DNA from: Rhizobium sp. BK251
Lineage (GTDB): Bacteria > Pseudomonadota > Alphaproteobacteria > Rhizobiales > Rhizobiaceae
DNA: 64,000 nt
Reading direction: 5' to 3'
Assembly (NCBI RefSeq): GCF_004345245.1
Contig: NZ_SLUQ01000010.1
Coordinates: 1-64,000 of the forward strand
Numbering within the stretch: position 1 is the first letter of the stretch; each line of letters starts with the position of its first letter. The notes beneath the pieces are model-generated. The model worked only from the letters and a program-made list of their open reading frames with translations. It was not told where the DNA came from and made no database searches. Shown here piece by piece: positions 1 to 8,835 of the stretch. The position numbers and the translations under genes are program-made.

Positions 1-249
<249 letters not shown>

Positions 250-283
250 TTGGCGGCTGGGCTGCAGGCCCGAAGAGCAGGAT

Positions 284-307
284 AGGGACGCCAGATATGG
301 TGTCCCT
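284..307 (+). terminator. Weak hairpin in the tuf-rpsJ spacer
   Basis: AGGGACGCC and GGTGTCCCT form a stem with one G-T pair around a six-base loop. The run that follows is CTCGATCTTT rather than a clean T tract. It could be a weak terminator for the str operon or a leader structure for rpsJ. The rest of the 155-bp spacer shows no clear promoter. Confidence 0.35.
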
Positions 308-404
308 CTCGATCTTTGAAACCGGTGGCCCGCCTGAAGTAACCAAAGGTAAATGCGTGTCTCTTAGAGAGATGCGCGGATAACAGACACAAGGATAAAG
401 TCGA

Positions 405-713
405 ATGAACGGCCAGAATATCCGCATCCGCCTGAAGGCGTTCGATCACCGGATTCTCGATGCCTCCACGCGCGAGATCGTATCGACGGCTAAGCGCACC
501 GGTGCCAGCGTCCGGGGCCCCGTTCCGCTTCCGACCCGAATCGAGAAGTTTACGGTCAATCGGTCCCCGCACATCGACAAGAAGAGCCGCGAGCAGTTCG
601 AGATGCGCACGCACAAGCGCCTCCTCGACATCGTTGACCCGACCCCGCAGACGGTAGACGCGCTGATGAAGCTCGATCTCGCTGCCGGTGTCGATGTTGA
701 GATCAAGCTCTGA
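405..713 (+). CDS. rpsJ: 30S ribosomal protein S10
   Basis: The 102-aa product opens with NGQNIRIRLKAFDHR and carries the S10 signature GPVPLPT and HIDKKSREQFEMRTHKR. S10 sits in the 30S head; in E. coli it is also NusE, the antitermination partner of NusB. Length is typical for the family. It is the first gene of the S10 operon, 155 bp after tuf, and rplC follows 34 bp later. In E. coli this operon is controlled by L4 acting on the S10 leader; whether the leader here does the same cannot be read from sequence alone. Confidence 0.98.
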   Translation: MNGQNIRIRLKAFDHRILDASTREIVSTAKRTGASVRGPVPLPTRIEKFTVNRSPHIDKKSREQFEMRTHKRLLDIVDPTPQTVDALMKLDLAAGVDVEIKL

Positions 714-747
714 GCTGGTCTCGAGCTGAGTGAGAAGGATTGAACCG

Positions 748-1389
748 ATGCGTTCAGGTGTGATTGCACAGAAGGTGGGAATGACCCGCGTCTATAACGA
801 CGCCGGCGAGCATGTCCCTGTAACAGTATTGCGCATGGAAGGCTGCCAGGTCGTGGCCCAGCGCACAGTAGAAAAGAATGGCTACACCGCAGTTCAGCTC
901 GGTGCCGGCCAGGCGAAGGTCAAGAACACGTCTAAGGCAATGCGCGGAAACTTCGCGATCGCCAACGTCGAGCCGAAGGCCAAGCTGCAGGAATTCCGTG
1001 TCACGGAAGACAACCTGCTTGAGGTTGGCACTGAGCTCAAGGCTGGTCACTTCGCAGCAGGTCAGCTCGTCGACGTGACGGGTACGACCATCGGTAAGGG
1101 CTTTGCCGGCGCCATGAAGCGCCATGGCTTCGGCGGTCTTCGCGCCACGCACGGTGTGTCTGTTTCGCACCGCTCGCATGGTTCGACGGGTTCGCGCCAG
1201 GATCCGGGCAAGGTTTTCAAGAACAAGAAGATGGCTGGTCACATGGGCCAGACGCGCGTAACGACCCAGAACCTTGAAGTGGTTTCGACCGATGAAGATC
1301 GCGGTCTGATCCTGGTCAAGGGCGCAGTACCCGGTTCCAAGGGTGCCTGGATCATCGTGCGCGATGCCGTCAAGTCGGCCGCGAAGTAA
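748..1389 (+). CDS. rplC: 50S ribosomal protein L3
   Basis: L3 is a primary 23S rRNA-binding protein near the peptidyl transferase centre. The 213-aa product begins MRSGVIAQKVGMTR and has the core KRHGFGG...THGVSVSHRSHGSTG and the GQ loop MAGHMGQTRVT, where Gln is the usual methylation site. An in-frame GTG at 730 would add six residues, but the ATG at 748 is preceded by GAGAAGGA at a suitable distance and matches the family start. rplD follows after 13 bp. Confidence 0.97.
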   Translation: MRSGVIAQKVGMTRVYNDAGEHVPVTVLRMEGCQVVAQRTVEKNGYTAVQLGAGQAKVKNTSKAMRGNFAIANVEPKAKLQEFRVTEDNLLEVGTELKAGHFAAGQLVDVTGTTIGKGFAGAMKRHGFGGLRATHGVSVSHRSHGSTGSRQDPGKVFKNKKMAGHMGQTRVTTQNLEVVSTDEDRGLILVKGAVPGSKGAWIIVRDAVKSAAK

Positions 1390-1402
1390 GGGAGCCAGAC
1401 CA

Positions 1403-2023
1403 ATGGAATTGAACGTCAAGACCCTCGAGGGAAAAGACGCCGGGAAGGTTTCCCTTTCTGATGCGATTTTCGGCCTCGAGCCGCGCGAGGACATTCTCGC
1501 TCGCGTAATCCGCTGGCAGCTCGCCAAGAAGCAGCAGGGCACGCACAAGTCGAAGGGCCGCGCGGAAATCAACCGTACCGGCGCCAAGATGTACAAGCAG
1601 AAGGGTACGGGCCGCGCTCGTCACCATTCGGCTCGCGCTCCGCAGTTCCGCGGCGGCGGCAAGGCCCACGGCCCGGTTGTTCGCAGCCACGAGCATGATC
1701 TTCCCAAGAAGGTCCGTGCACTCGGCCTGCGTCATGCTCTTTCGGCAAAGCTCAAGTCTGATGACGTGATCGTCATCGACAGCCTCGTTGCTGCCGAAGC
1801 GAAGACCAAGGCCCTGGCATCGGTTTTCGAGACGCTGGGTCTCACCAACGCGCTCTTCATCGGCGGCGCCGAGCTTGATGGCAACTTCAAGCTTGCTGCC
1901 CAGAACATCCCGAACATCGATGTTCTGCCGATCCAGGGCATCAACGTTTACGACATCGTGCGCCGCGGCAAGCTCGTGCTTTCCAAGGCTGCCGTCGAAG
2001 CTCTAGAGGAGCGTTTCAAGTGA
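1403..2023 (+). CDS. rplD: 50S ribosomal protein L4
   Basis: The 206-aa protein starts MELNVKTLEGKDAG and has the L4 tunnel-loop region KQKGTGRARHHSARAPQFRGGG, which lines the nascent peptide tunnel. L4 is the autogenous regulator of the S10 operon in E. coli. The ATG at 1403 follows GGGAGCC; an upstream in-frame ATG at 1343 lies inside rplC and has no ribosome site. The stop overlaps the GTG start of rplW by four bases (GTGA), so the two are probably translationally coupled. Confidence 0.97.
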   Translation: MELNVKTLEGKDAGKVSLSDAIFGLEPREDILARVIRWQLAKKQQGTHKSKGRAEINRTGAKMYKQKGTGRARHHSARAPQFRGGGKAHGPVVRSHEHDLPKKVRALGLRHALSAKLKSDDVIVIDSLVAAEAKTKALASVFETLGLTNALFIGGAELDGNFKLAAQNIPNIDVLPIQGINVYDIVRRGKLVLSKAAVEALEERFK

Positions 2024-2313
2024 CCGATCTTCGCCATTACGATGTGATCGTCTCTCCGGCGATCACCGAAAAGTCGACGCTGGTTTCCGAATATAACCAG
2101 GTTGTCTTCAACGTTGCCAAGACTGCGACGAAGCCTGAAATCAAGGCTGCCGTCGAGGCGCTCTTCGGCGTCAAGGTTACGGCCGTCAACACTCTGCTCC
2201 GCAAGGGCAAGACCAGGCGTTTCCGCGGTTTTGCCGGCAAGCAGAAGGACGTGAAGAAGGCTGTCGTGACGCTGGCTGAAGGCCAGACGATCGACGTCTC
2301 CACCGGTCTCTGA
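2020..2313 (+). CDS. rplW: 50S ribosomal protein L23
   Basis: L23 lies at the polypeptide exit tunnel and docks trigger factor and SRP. The 97-aa product shows RHYDVIVSPAITEKS and the conserved KPEIKAAVEALFGVKV and NTLLRKGKTRRFRG stretches. The start is GTG at 2020, inside the end of rplD; no ATG in the frame gives the conserved N terminus. rplB begins 11 bp after the stop. Confidence 0.96.
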   Translation: MTDLRHYDVIVSPAITEKSTLVSEYNQVVFNVAKTATKPEIKAAVEALFGVKVTAVNTLLRKGKTRRFRGFAGKQKDVKKAVVTLAEGQTIDVSTGL

Positions 2314-2324
2314 GGAATAAGAAA

Positions 2325-3161
2325 ATGGCATTGAAAACATTCAATCCGACGACCCCGAGCCAGCGTCAGCTGGTCATTGTCGATCGCTCGCACCTCCACA
2401 AGGGCAAGCCGGTCAAGGCGCTGACGGAAGGTCTGACCAAGAGCGGCGGTCGTAACAACCTCGGCCGCATCACGGCTCGCTTCATCGGCGGCGGTCACAA
2501 GCGTACCTACCGTCTGGTCGACTTCAAGCGTCGCAAGTTCGACGTCGAAGGCACGGTCGTTCGTCTCGAATACGACCCGAACCGCACCGCCTTCATCGCG
2601 CTGATCAACTATGCCGATGGCGAGCAGGCCTATATCCTGGCGCCGCAGCGTCTTGCCGCCGGCGACAAGGTCATCTCCTCGGAGAAGGCTGTCGACGTAA
2701 AGCCGGGCAACACGATGCCGCTGCAGTACATTCCGGTTGGCTCGATCGTTCATAACGTCGAGATGAAGCCGGGCAAGGGCGGTCAGATCGGCCGTTCGGC
2801 TGGTGGCTACGTTCAGCTCGTCGGACGCGACCAGGGCATGGCGATCCTTCGCCTCAGCTCCGGCGAACAGCGTCTGGTTCACGGTTCCTGCCTCGCCTCG
2901 ATCGGCGCGGTTTCGAACCCTGACCACGGCAACATCAACGACGGCAAGGCCGGTCGTACCGTTTGGCGCGGCAAGCGTCCGCATAACCGCGGTGTCGTCA
3001 TGAACCCTGTCGACCATCCGCACGGCGGTGGTGAAGGCCGCACCTCCGGTGGCCGTCATCCGGTTACCCCGTGGGGCAAGCCGACCAAGGGCAAGCGTAC
3101 GCGGTCGAACAAGTCGACCGACAAGTTCATCATGCGCTCGCGCCATCAGCGCAAGAAGTAA
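2325..3161 (+). CDS. rplB: 50S ribosomal protein L2
   Basis: The 278-aa protein has the full L2 layout: N-terminal MALKTFNPTTPSQRQLV, the OB-like RNA-binding core with GGGHKRTYR, and the highly conserved C-terminal NPVDHPHGGGEGR loop whose histidine approaches the peptidyl transferase centre. Start ATG 2325 is preceded by GAGGAATAAG. It sits between rplW and rpsS as in most bacteria. Confidence 0.98.
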   Translation: MALKTFNPTTPSQRQLVIVDRSHLHKGKPVKALTEGLTKSGGRNNLGRITARFIGGGHKRTYRLVDFKRRKFDVEGTVVRLEYDPNRTAFIALINYADGEQAYILAPQRLAAGDKVISSEKAVDVKPGNTMPLQYIPVGSIVHNVEMKPGKGGQIGRSAGGYVQLVGRDQGMAILRLSSGEQRLVHGSCLASIGAVSNPDHGNINDGKAGRTVWRGKRPHNRGVVMNPVDHPHGGGEGRTSGGRHPVTPWGKPTKGKRTRSNKSTDKFIMRSRHQRKK

Positions 3162-3176
3162 GAGAGGAAGTCTCCA

Positions 3177-3455
3177 ATGGCTCGTTCAGTTTGGAAAGGT
3201 CCGTTCGTTGACGGCTATCTTCTCAAGAAGGCTGAGAAGGTGCGCGAAGGCGGACGTGCAGAAGTGATCAAGATGTGGAGCCGCCGCTCCACCATCCTGC
3301 CGCAGTTCGTAGGTCTTACCTTCGGCGTCTACAACGGCAGCAAGCACATTCCGGTCAGCGTCAATGAGGACATGGTCGGACACAAGTTCGGTGAGTTCGC
3401 CCCGACCCGCACCTATTATGGTCACGGCGCGGACAAGAAGGCGAAGAGGAAGTAA
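3177..3455 (+). CDS. rpsS: 30S ribosomal protein S19
   Basis: S19 forms a complex with S13 in the 30S head and contacts the A-site tRNA. The 92-aa product begins MARSVWKGPFVDGYLLKKAE and carries WSRRSTILPQFVGLTFGVYNG and VGHKFGEFAPTR, both diagnostic. AGAGAGGAAG precedes the ATG. rplV starts two bases after the stop. Confidence 0.98.
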   Translation: MARSVWKGPFVDGYLLKKAEKVREGGRAEVIKMWSRRSTILPQFVGLTFGVYNGSKHIPVSVNEDMVGHKFGEFAPTRTYYGHGADKKAKRK

Positions 3456-3457
3456 CA

Positions 3458-3846
3458 ATGGGCAAGGCAAAAGCCGAACGCCGGCTGAAGGACAACGAGG
3501 CGCAGGCCGTTGCGCGCACGCTCCGCGTCAGCCCTCAGAAGCTCAACCTGGTTGCAGCGTTGATCCGCGGCAAGAAGGTTGATCGCGCACTCGCTGAGCT
3601 GGAATTCTCCCGCAAGCGCATCGCAGGCGCCGTCAAGAAGACGCTGGAATCTGCGATCGCAAACGCCGAGAACAACCATGATCTCGACGTCGACGCTCTC
3701 GTCGTGGCGGAAGCCTATGTCGGCAAGTCGATCGTCATGAAGCGTTTCCACGCTCGTGGCCGTGGCCGCGCATCGCGTATCGAGCGTCCGTTCGCGCACC
3801 TGACGATCGTCGTTCGTGAAGTGCAGGCACAAGAGGAGGCCGCATA

Positions 3847-3847
<1 letters not shown>
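3458..3847 (+). CDS. rplV: 50S ribosomal protein L22
   Basis: The 129-aa product has the L22 features VSPQKLNLVAALIRGKKVDRAL near the start and the beta-hairpin region MKRFHARGRGRASRIERPFAHLTI, which reaches into the exit tunnel and is the usual site of macrolide-resistance changes. The stop TAA shares one base with the ATG of rpsC (TAATG), implying coupled translation. Confidence 0.97.
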
Positions 3848-4581
<734 letters not shown>

Positions 4582-4619
4582 TTAGCGCTGGCGAAAGATA
4601 AGCTCGGAGAAGTAAGAAA

Positions 4620-5033
4620 ATGTTGCAGCCAAAGCGTACTAAGTATCGCAAGCAATTCAAGGGCCGCATCAAGGGCGTAGCCAAGGGCGGTTCTGACCTG
4701 GCCTTCGGCGAATTCGGCCTGAAGGCTCAGGAGCCGAACCGCGTCAATGCACGCGAGATCGAAGCGGCCCGCCGCGCGATCACGCGTCACATGAAGCGCG
4801 CCGGCCGTGTTTGGATCCGCGTGTTCCCGGATGTTCCGGTAACCGCAAAGCCGACCGAAGTCCGTATGGGTAAAGGTAAGGGCTCCGTTGAATACTGGGC
4901 ATGCAAGGTCAAGCCCGGCCGTATGATGTTCGAGATCGACGGCGTCAGCGAAGAGATCGCCCGCGAGGCCCTGCGCCTCGGCTCTGCCAAGCTCTCGGTC
5001 AAGACGCGCTTCGTTCAGCGCATTGCAGAGTAA
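4620..5033 (+). CDS. rplP: 50S ribosomal protein L16
   Basis: L16 binds near the A site and helps position tRNA. The 137-aa product begins MLQPKRTKYRKQFKGR and has the conserved FGEFGLKA, RVWIRVFPD and RMGKGKGSVEYW segments. The arginine of FPDxPVTxKPxE...RMGKGKG is the residue hydroxylated in some bacteria. AAGTAAG lies ahead of the ATG. rpmC starts 10 bp after the stop. Confidence 0.98.
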   Translation: MLQPKRTKYRKQFKGRIKGVAKGGSDLAFGEFGLKAQEPNRVNAREIEAARRAITRHMKRAGRVWIRVFPDVPVTAKPTEVRMGKGKGSVEYWACKVKPGRMMFEIDGVSEEIAREALRLGSAKLSVKTRFVQRIAE

Positions 5034-5043
5034 GGAGAGGCAG

Positions 5044-5244
5044 ATGAAAGCCGAAGACGTACGCGGCCTCACGGCCGATCAGCTCAAGGACAAGCTCGCC
5101 GACCTGAAGAAGGAGCAGTTCAACCTGCGCTTCCAGAAGGCGACCGGCCAGCTCGAGAAGTCCTCGCGCATCAACGAAGTCCGCAAGGACATCGCCCGCG
5201 TGAAAACCATTGCCCGCCAGAAGGCGGCAGAAGCAAAGGCGTAA
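5044..5244 (+). CDS. rpmC: 50S ribosomal protein L29
   Basis: This 66-aa protein is a two-helix L29: MKAEDVRGLTADQLKDKL, then LKKEQFNLRFQKATGQLE and RINEVRKDIARVKTI. L29 neighbours L23 at the exit tunnel. ATG 5044 follows the GGAGAGGCAG ribosome site; the ATG at 5023 lies inside rplP and is not preceded by one. rpsQ begins 12 bp after the stop. Confidence 0.96.
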   Translation: MKAEDVRGLTADQLKDKLADLKKEQFNLRFQKATGQLEKSSRINEVRKDIARVKTIARQKAAEAKA

Positions 5245-5256
5245 AGGAAAAAGAAG

Positions 5257-5496
5257 ATGCCGAAGCGCATTCTGCAGGGCGTTGTCGTTGGTGACAAGAA
5301 CGAGAAGACTGTTGTAGTCCGTGTTGAGCGCCGTTTCGCTCACCCGCTGCTCCAGAAGACTGTTCGTCGTTCCAAGAAGTACAAGGCCCACGACGAGAAC
5401 AACCAGTACAAGATCGGCGACATCGTTTCCATCGAGGAATGCGCACCGATCTCCAAGGACAAGCGCTGGACGGTCGTTTCCGCCCAGGCGAAGTGA
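5257..5496 (+). CDS. rpsQ: 30S ribosomal protein S17
   Basis: S17 is an early-binding OB-fold protein of the 30S body. The 79-aa product starts MPKRILQGVVVGDKNEKTVVV and has the signature RRSKKYKAHDE and GDIVSIEECAPISKDKRW. It is the last gene of the S10 block; a 265-bp gap with hairpins separates it from rplN, where E. coli also starts the separate spc operon. Confidence 0.97.
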   Translation: MPKRILQGVVVGDKNEKTVVVRVERRFAHPLLQKTVRRSKKYKAHDENNQYKIGDIVSIEECAPISKDKRWTVVSAQAK

Positions 5497-5499
5497 GTT

Positions 5500-5579
5500 A
5501 ATTTCGCTCGGGCCCTTGCGCTTGGGCGAAATTTCTGTATGAAGCAGCGTCAGAACGCTCGTATGCCGGGCGTTCTTTT
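5500..5579 (+). terminator. Two hairpins at the S10/spc operon boundary
   Basis: The first hairpin (5500-5533) pairs AATTTCGCTCGGGC with GCTTGGGCGAAATT over 14 positions, counting G-U pairs, around a six-base loop. The second (5552-5576) pairs AGAACGC with GCGTTCT and is followed by TTTG, so it looks more like an intrinsic terminator. Together they suggest partial termination after rpsQ. In the remainder of the gap (5580-5761) a promoter for rplN is expected, but the best -35-like element (CTGACA at 5690) has no convincing -10. Confidence 0.55.
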
Positions 5580-5761
5580 GCTTTGAGCGCACGGAAGGTC
5601 CCGTTCGGGAAACCACCCTGGCACGATCGATCCCGCGCTAGTCAAGCTATTGCCGTGTCTCTACTGGTCCTTCGTGGCGAGTTGGGCGGCTGACAATTTT
5701 CATGGGCCGGGATAGGGGGCGCAAGCCCAACCATTCCGGTAAAACAAGAAGGCGACCTGAT

Positions 5762-6130
5762 ATGATTCAGATGCAAACAAACCTCGACGTCGCGGATAAT
5801 TCCGGCGCGCGTCGTGTCATGTGCATCAAGGTGCTGGGCGGCTCGAAGCGCAAGTATGCCTCGATCGGCGACGTCATCGTCGTTTCGATCAAGGAAGCCA
5901 TTCCGCGCGGCCGCGTGAAGAAGGGCGACGTGATGAAGGCGGTTGTTGTTCGCACCGCCAAGGACATCCGCCGTCCGGATGGCTCCGTCATCCGCTTCGA
6001 CACGAACGCAGCAGTCCTCATCGACAACAAGAAAGAGCCGATCGGCACCCGTATCTTCGGACCGGTTCCGCGCGAACTTCGCGCCAAGAACCACATGAAG
6101 ATCATCTCGCTGGCTCCCGAAGTACTGTAA
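5762..6130 (+). CDS. rplN: 50S ribosomal protein L14
   Basis: The 122-aa protein begins MIQMQTNLDVADNSGARRVM and has KKGDVMKAVVVRTAK and FDTNAAVLI, all typical L14. L14 forms the intersubunit bridge with 16S rRNA and binds the silencing factor RsfS. An in-frame ATG at 5702 would add 20 basic residues not found in the family; ATG 5762 follows AAGAAGG. It opens the spc block. Confidence 0.97.
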   Translation: MIQMQTNLDVADNSGARRVMCIKVLGGSKRKYASIGDVIVVSIKEAIPRGRVKKGDVMKAVVVRTAKDIRRPDGSVIRFDTNAAVLIDNKKEPIGTRIFGPVPRELRAKNHMKIISLAPEVL

Positions 6131-6142
6131 GGAGCGAGATCG

Positions 6143-6451
6143 ATGCAGAAGATTCGTAAGGGCGACAAGGTCGTCATGCTCGCAGGCAAGGACAAGGGCC
6201 GCACCGGCGAAGTCCTCCAGGTTCTGCCGAAGGAAGATCGCGCAGTTGTTCGCGGCGTTAACGTCGTGAAGCGCCATCAGCGCCAGACCCAGAACCAGGA
6301 AGCCGGCATCATCAGCAAGGAAGCCCCGGTTCATCTTTCCAACATCGCCATCGTTGGCGGTGACGGCAAGCCGACCCGCGTCGGTTTCAAGGTCGTTGAT
6401 GGCAAGAAGGTCCGTGTGGCCAAGCGTTCGGGAGAAGTGATCGATGGCTGA
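6143..6451 (+). CDS. rplX: 50S ribosomal protein L24
   Basis: L24 is an assembly initiator of the 50S subunit. The 102-aa product has the KOW motif IRKGDKVVMLAGKDKGRTGEV near its start and the conserved GVNVVKRHQ and GDGKPTRVGFK segments. AAGGAGCGAG precedes the ATG. The last eight bases overlap the start of rplE. Confidence 0.97.
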   Translation: MQKIRKGDKVVMLAGKDKGRTGEVLQVLPKEDRAVVRGVNVVKRHQRQTQNQEAGIISKEAPVHLSNIAIVGGDGKPTRVGFKVVDGKKVRVAKRSGEVIDG

Positions 6452-7001
6452 GGCAAAGTATGAGCCGCGGCTCAAGAAGGAATATGTCGAGCGCATTCGC
6501 AAGGCGATGCAGGAGAAGTTCTCCTACGACAACGAAATGATGATCCCGAAGCTCGAGAAGATCGTGATCAACATGGGTGTTGGCGAAGCCACTGCGGATT
6601 CGAAGAAGCCGACTATCGCTGCCGCTGACCTCGCGGCGATTGCTGGCCAGAAGCCGGTCATCACCCGCGCACGCAACTCTATCGCTGGCTTCAAGGTCCG
6701 CGAAAACATGCCGATTGGCGCGAAGGTCACGCTGCGCGGCGCCCGCATGTACGAGTTCCTGGATCGCCTGGTCAACATCGCGCTGCCGCGCGTTCGCGAC
6801 TTCCGCGGCCTGAACCCGAAGAGCTTTGACGGCCGTGGCAACTTCGCCATGGGCATCAAGGAGCACATTGTGTTCCCGGAGATCAACTACGACAAGGTTG
6901 ATCAGATGTGGGGCATGGACATCATCGTTTGCACGACGGCTAAGACCGACGACGAAGCGCGGGCTCTTCTGAAAGAGTTCGACTTCCCGTTCCGTCAGTA
7001 A
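6444..7001 (+). CDS. rplE: 50S ribosomal protein L5
   Basis: L5 binds 5S rRNA and contacts the P-site tRNA. The 185-aa protein has LEKIVINMGVGEA, AGQKPVITRAR, GAKVTLRG and the C-terminal FDFPFRQ ending that is the L5 hallmark. The start lies within rplX (8-bp overlap) and is preceded by GGGAGAAG. rpsN follows after 32 bp. Confidence 0.98.
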   Translation: MAEAKYEPRLKKEYVERIRKAMQEKFSYDNEMMIPKLEKIVINMGVGEATADSKKPTIAAADLAAIAGQKPVITRARNSIAGFKVRENMPIGAKVTLRGARMYEFLDRLVNIALPRVRDFRGLNPKSFDGRGNFAMGIKEHIVFPEINYDKVDQMWGMDIIVCTTAKTDDEARALLKEFDFPFRQ

Positions 7002-7033
7002 CCGTAACGACGAGCGTAGAAAAGGAACCTGAT

Positions 7034-7339
7034 ATGGCGAAGACAAGCGCAGTTGAAAAGAACCAGCGCCGCCGCAAGACGGTCGCCAACCAGTCCGCAA
7101 AGCGGGCTGCGCTGAAGGCGATCATTATGAACCAGTCCCTTCCGATCGAAGAGCGGTTCAAGGCCTCGATCAAGCTGGCATCTCTGCCGCGCGATGGATC
7201 GAAGACCCGCATTCGCAACCGTTGCGAAGTGTCTGGTCGTCCGCGTGCCTATTACCGCAAGCTGCGCATGTCGCGTATCGCGCTGCGCGAACTGGGCAAT
7301 CTCGGCAAGGTGCCGGGCATCGTCAAGTCGAGCTGGTAA
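7034..7339 (+). CDS. rpsN: 30S ribosomal protein S14 (zinc-independent form)
   Basis: The 101-aa product is the long S14 type without the CxxC-x12-CxxC zinc ribbon: MAKTSAVEKNQRRRK at the start and RNRCEVSGRPRAYYRKLRMSR then LRELGNLGKVPGIVKSSW at the end. S14 binds late in the 30S head. AAAAGGAACC precedes the ATG. rpsH begins 12 bp after the stop. Confidence 0.97.
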   Translation: MAKTSAVEKNQRRRKTVANQSAKRAALKAIIMNQSLPIEERFKASIKLASLPRDGSKTRIRNRCEVSGRPRAYYRKLRMSRIALRELGNLGKVPGIVKSSW

Positions 7340-7351
7340 GGGAGCGTTCAT

Positions 7352-7750
7352 ATGACAATGACTGATCCATTGGGCGATATGCTCACCCGCATCCGCAACG
7401 GTGCTTCGCGCCGCAAGTCGTCGATCTCGACGCCTGCGTCCAAGCTCCGTGCGCGTGTTCTCGATGTCCTGCAGGCCGAAGGCTACATCCGTGGCTACTC
7501 CGTCGTCGATTTCGGCAACGGCAAGTCCGAGCTCAACATCGAACTCAAGTACTATGAAGGCGCATCGGTGATCCGTGAGATCGGCCGTGTGTCCAAGCCG
7601 GGCCGCCGGGTTTATGTCTCGGTCAAGTCCATTCCGCAGGTCGCGAACGGCCTCGGCATCACCATCCTTTCGACTCCGAAGGGTGTGATGGCCGATCACC
7701 AGGCTCGCGAACAGAACGTTGGTGGCGAGGTTCTTTGCTCTGTCTTCTAA
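7352..7750 (+). CDS. rpsH: 30S ribosomal protein S8
   Basis: S8 is a primary 16S rRNA binder and, in E. coli, the autogenous repressor of the spc operon. The 132-aa protein has DPLGDMLTRIRNG at the start, KPGRRVYVSVKSIP in the middle and the conserved end GVMADHQAREQNVGGEVLCSVF. Two in-frame ATGs lie close together (7352 and 7358); GGGAGCG upstream fits the first. Confidence 0.97.
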   Translation: MTMTDPLGDMLTRIRNGASRRKSSISTPASKLRARVLDVLQAEGYIRGYSVVDFGNGKSELNIELKYYEGASVIREIGRVSKPGRRVYVSVKSIPQVANGLGITILSTPKGVMADHQAREQNVGGEVLCSVF

Positions 7751-7792
7751 GACAGGGCAGGGATCTCCATAGCGAACAGACAGGATTGAAAA

Positions 7793-8326
7793 ATGTCTCG
7801 TATCGGTAAGAAGCCCGTTCAGGTACCTGCTGGGATCACGGCTACGGTCGATGGCCAGAAGGTTACTGCCAAGGGCCCGAAGGGCGAGCTGTTTTTCGTC
7901 GCCAATGACGAAATCGGCCTCAAGCTCGAAAACAATGCGGTTGTGGTAACGCCGCTCAGCCAGTCCAAGGATGCTCGTGCAAAGTGGGGCATGTCCCGCA
8001 CGATGATCGAGAACATCTTCAAGGGCGTCAAGGACGGCTACGAGCGCAAGCTCGAAATCAACGGCGTCGGTTACCGCGCTGCCATGCAGGGCAAGAACCT
8101 GCAGCTGGCACTCGGCTTCAGCCACGACGTTGTTTACGAGCCGCCGCAGGGCATCACGATCGCTGTGCCGAAGCCGACGGAAATCGTCGTCACCGGCATC
8201 AACAAGCAGCAGGTCGGCCAGGTTGCCGCTGAAATCCGCGAATACCGCGGTCCGGAGCCCTATAAGGGCAAGGGCGTGAAGTATGCTGGCGAGCGCATCG
8301 TCCGCAAAGAAGGCAAGAAGAAGTAA
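7793..8326 (+). CDS. rplF: 50S ribosomal protein L6
   Basis: The 177-aa protein shows both L6 repeats: SRIGKKPVQVPAG and GPKGEL in the first, and GVGYRAAMQGKNLQLALGFSH in the second, closing with YRGPEPYKGKGVKYAGE. L6 sits near the factor-binding centre. ATG 7793 follows AGGATTG. rplR begins 12 bp later. Confidence 0.98.
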   Translation: MSRIGKKPVQVPAGITATVDGQKVTAKGPKGELFFVANDEIGLKLENNAVVVTPLSQSKDARAKWGMSRTMIENIFKGVKDGYERKLEINGVGYRAAMQGKNLQLALGFSHDVVYEPPQGITIAVPKPTEIVVTGINKQQVGQVAAEIREYRGPEPYKGKGVKYAGERIVRKEGKKK

Positions 8327-8338
8327 GGATCACGCGAA

Positions 8339-8701
8339 ATGGCTAGCAGGAAAGAAGCACTTGCACGTCGTGCCAACCGCGTGCGTCGTCAACTCAAGTC
8401 GGTGGCCAACGGCCGTCCGCGCCTGTCGGTTCATCGCTCCTCGAAGAACATCTACGCTCAGGTTATCGATGATGTTGCCGGCAAGACGCTCGCGTCTGCC
8501 TCGACCCTCGATAAGGATCTGCGCGGTTCTCTGAAGACCGGTGCTGACACGGCAGCGGCTGCGCTCGTAGGCAAGCTCGTTGCTGAACGCGCCTCCAAGG
8601 CCGGCGTCAACGAGGTCGTATTCGACCGTGGCGCCTTCATCTATCACGGCCGTATCAAGGCCCTGGCAGATGCAGCCCGCGAAGGCGGTCTGACCTTCTA
8701 A
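8339..8701 (+). CDS. rplR: 50S ribosomal protein L18
   Basis: L18 delivers 5S rRNA to the 50S subunit. The 120-aa product has RRANRVRRQLKSV, the conserved GRPRLSVHRSSKNIYAQVID and the ending FDRGAFIYHGRIKALADAAREGGL. AAGGATCACGCG precedes the ATG. An unusually long 134-bp gap with a hairpin separates it from rpsE. Confidence 0.97.
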   Translation: MASRKEALARRANRVRRQLKSVANGRPRLSVHRSSKNIYAQVIDDVAGKTLASASTLDKDLRGSLKTGADTAAAALVGKLVAERASKAGVNEVVFDRGAFIYHGRIKALADAAREGGLTF

Positions 8702-8710
8702 GTAAGAATT

Positions 8711-8743
8711 CCGGCCGGGCCTTTCAGGCATCGGCCGGATTTT
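8711..8743 (+). terminator. GC-rich hairpin between rplR and rpsE
   Basis: CCGGCCG (8711) pairs with CGGCCGG (8732), with an inner GCC/GGC pair around TTTCA, and is followed by ATTTTC. It resembles an imperfect terminator or attenuator inside the spc operon. The downstream genes must still be expressed, so read-through or a second promoter is implied. Confidence 0.45.
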
Positions 8744-8835
8744 CGCCGGGCCGCAAACGCTCTTCTTGAGGAGAGGTTGATGCGGTCTTCGTTTTGTTTG
8801 CCGTTCGCACCCGGAAAAGAAAAAGGAAAAGGACA

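Noticed and set aside
754..1596. 280-aa minus-strand frame opposite rplC/rplD
   Set aside because: Fully antisense to two certain ribosomal protein genes; arises from GC-rich codon use and has no domain or ribosome site.
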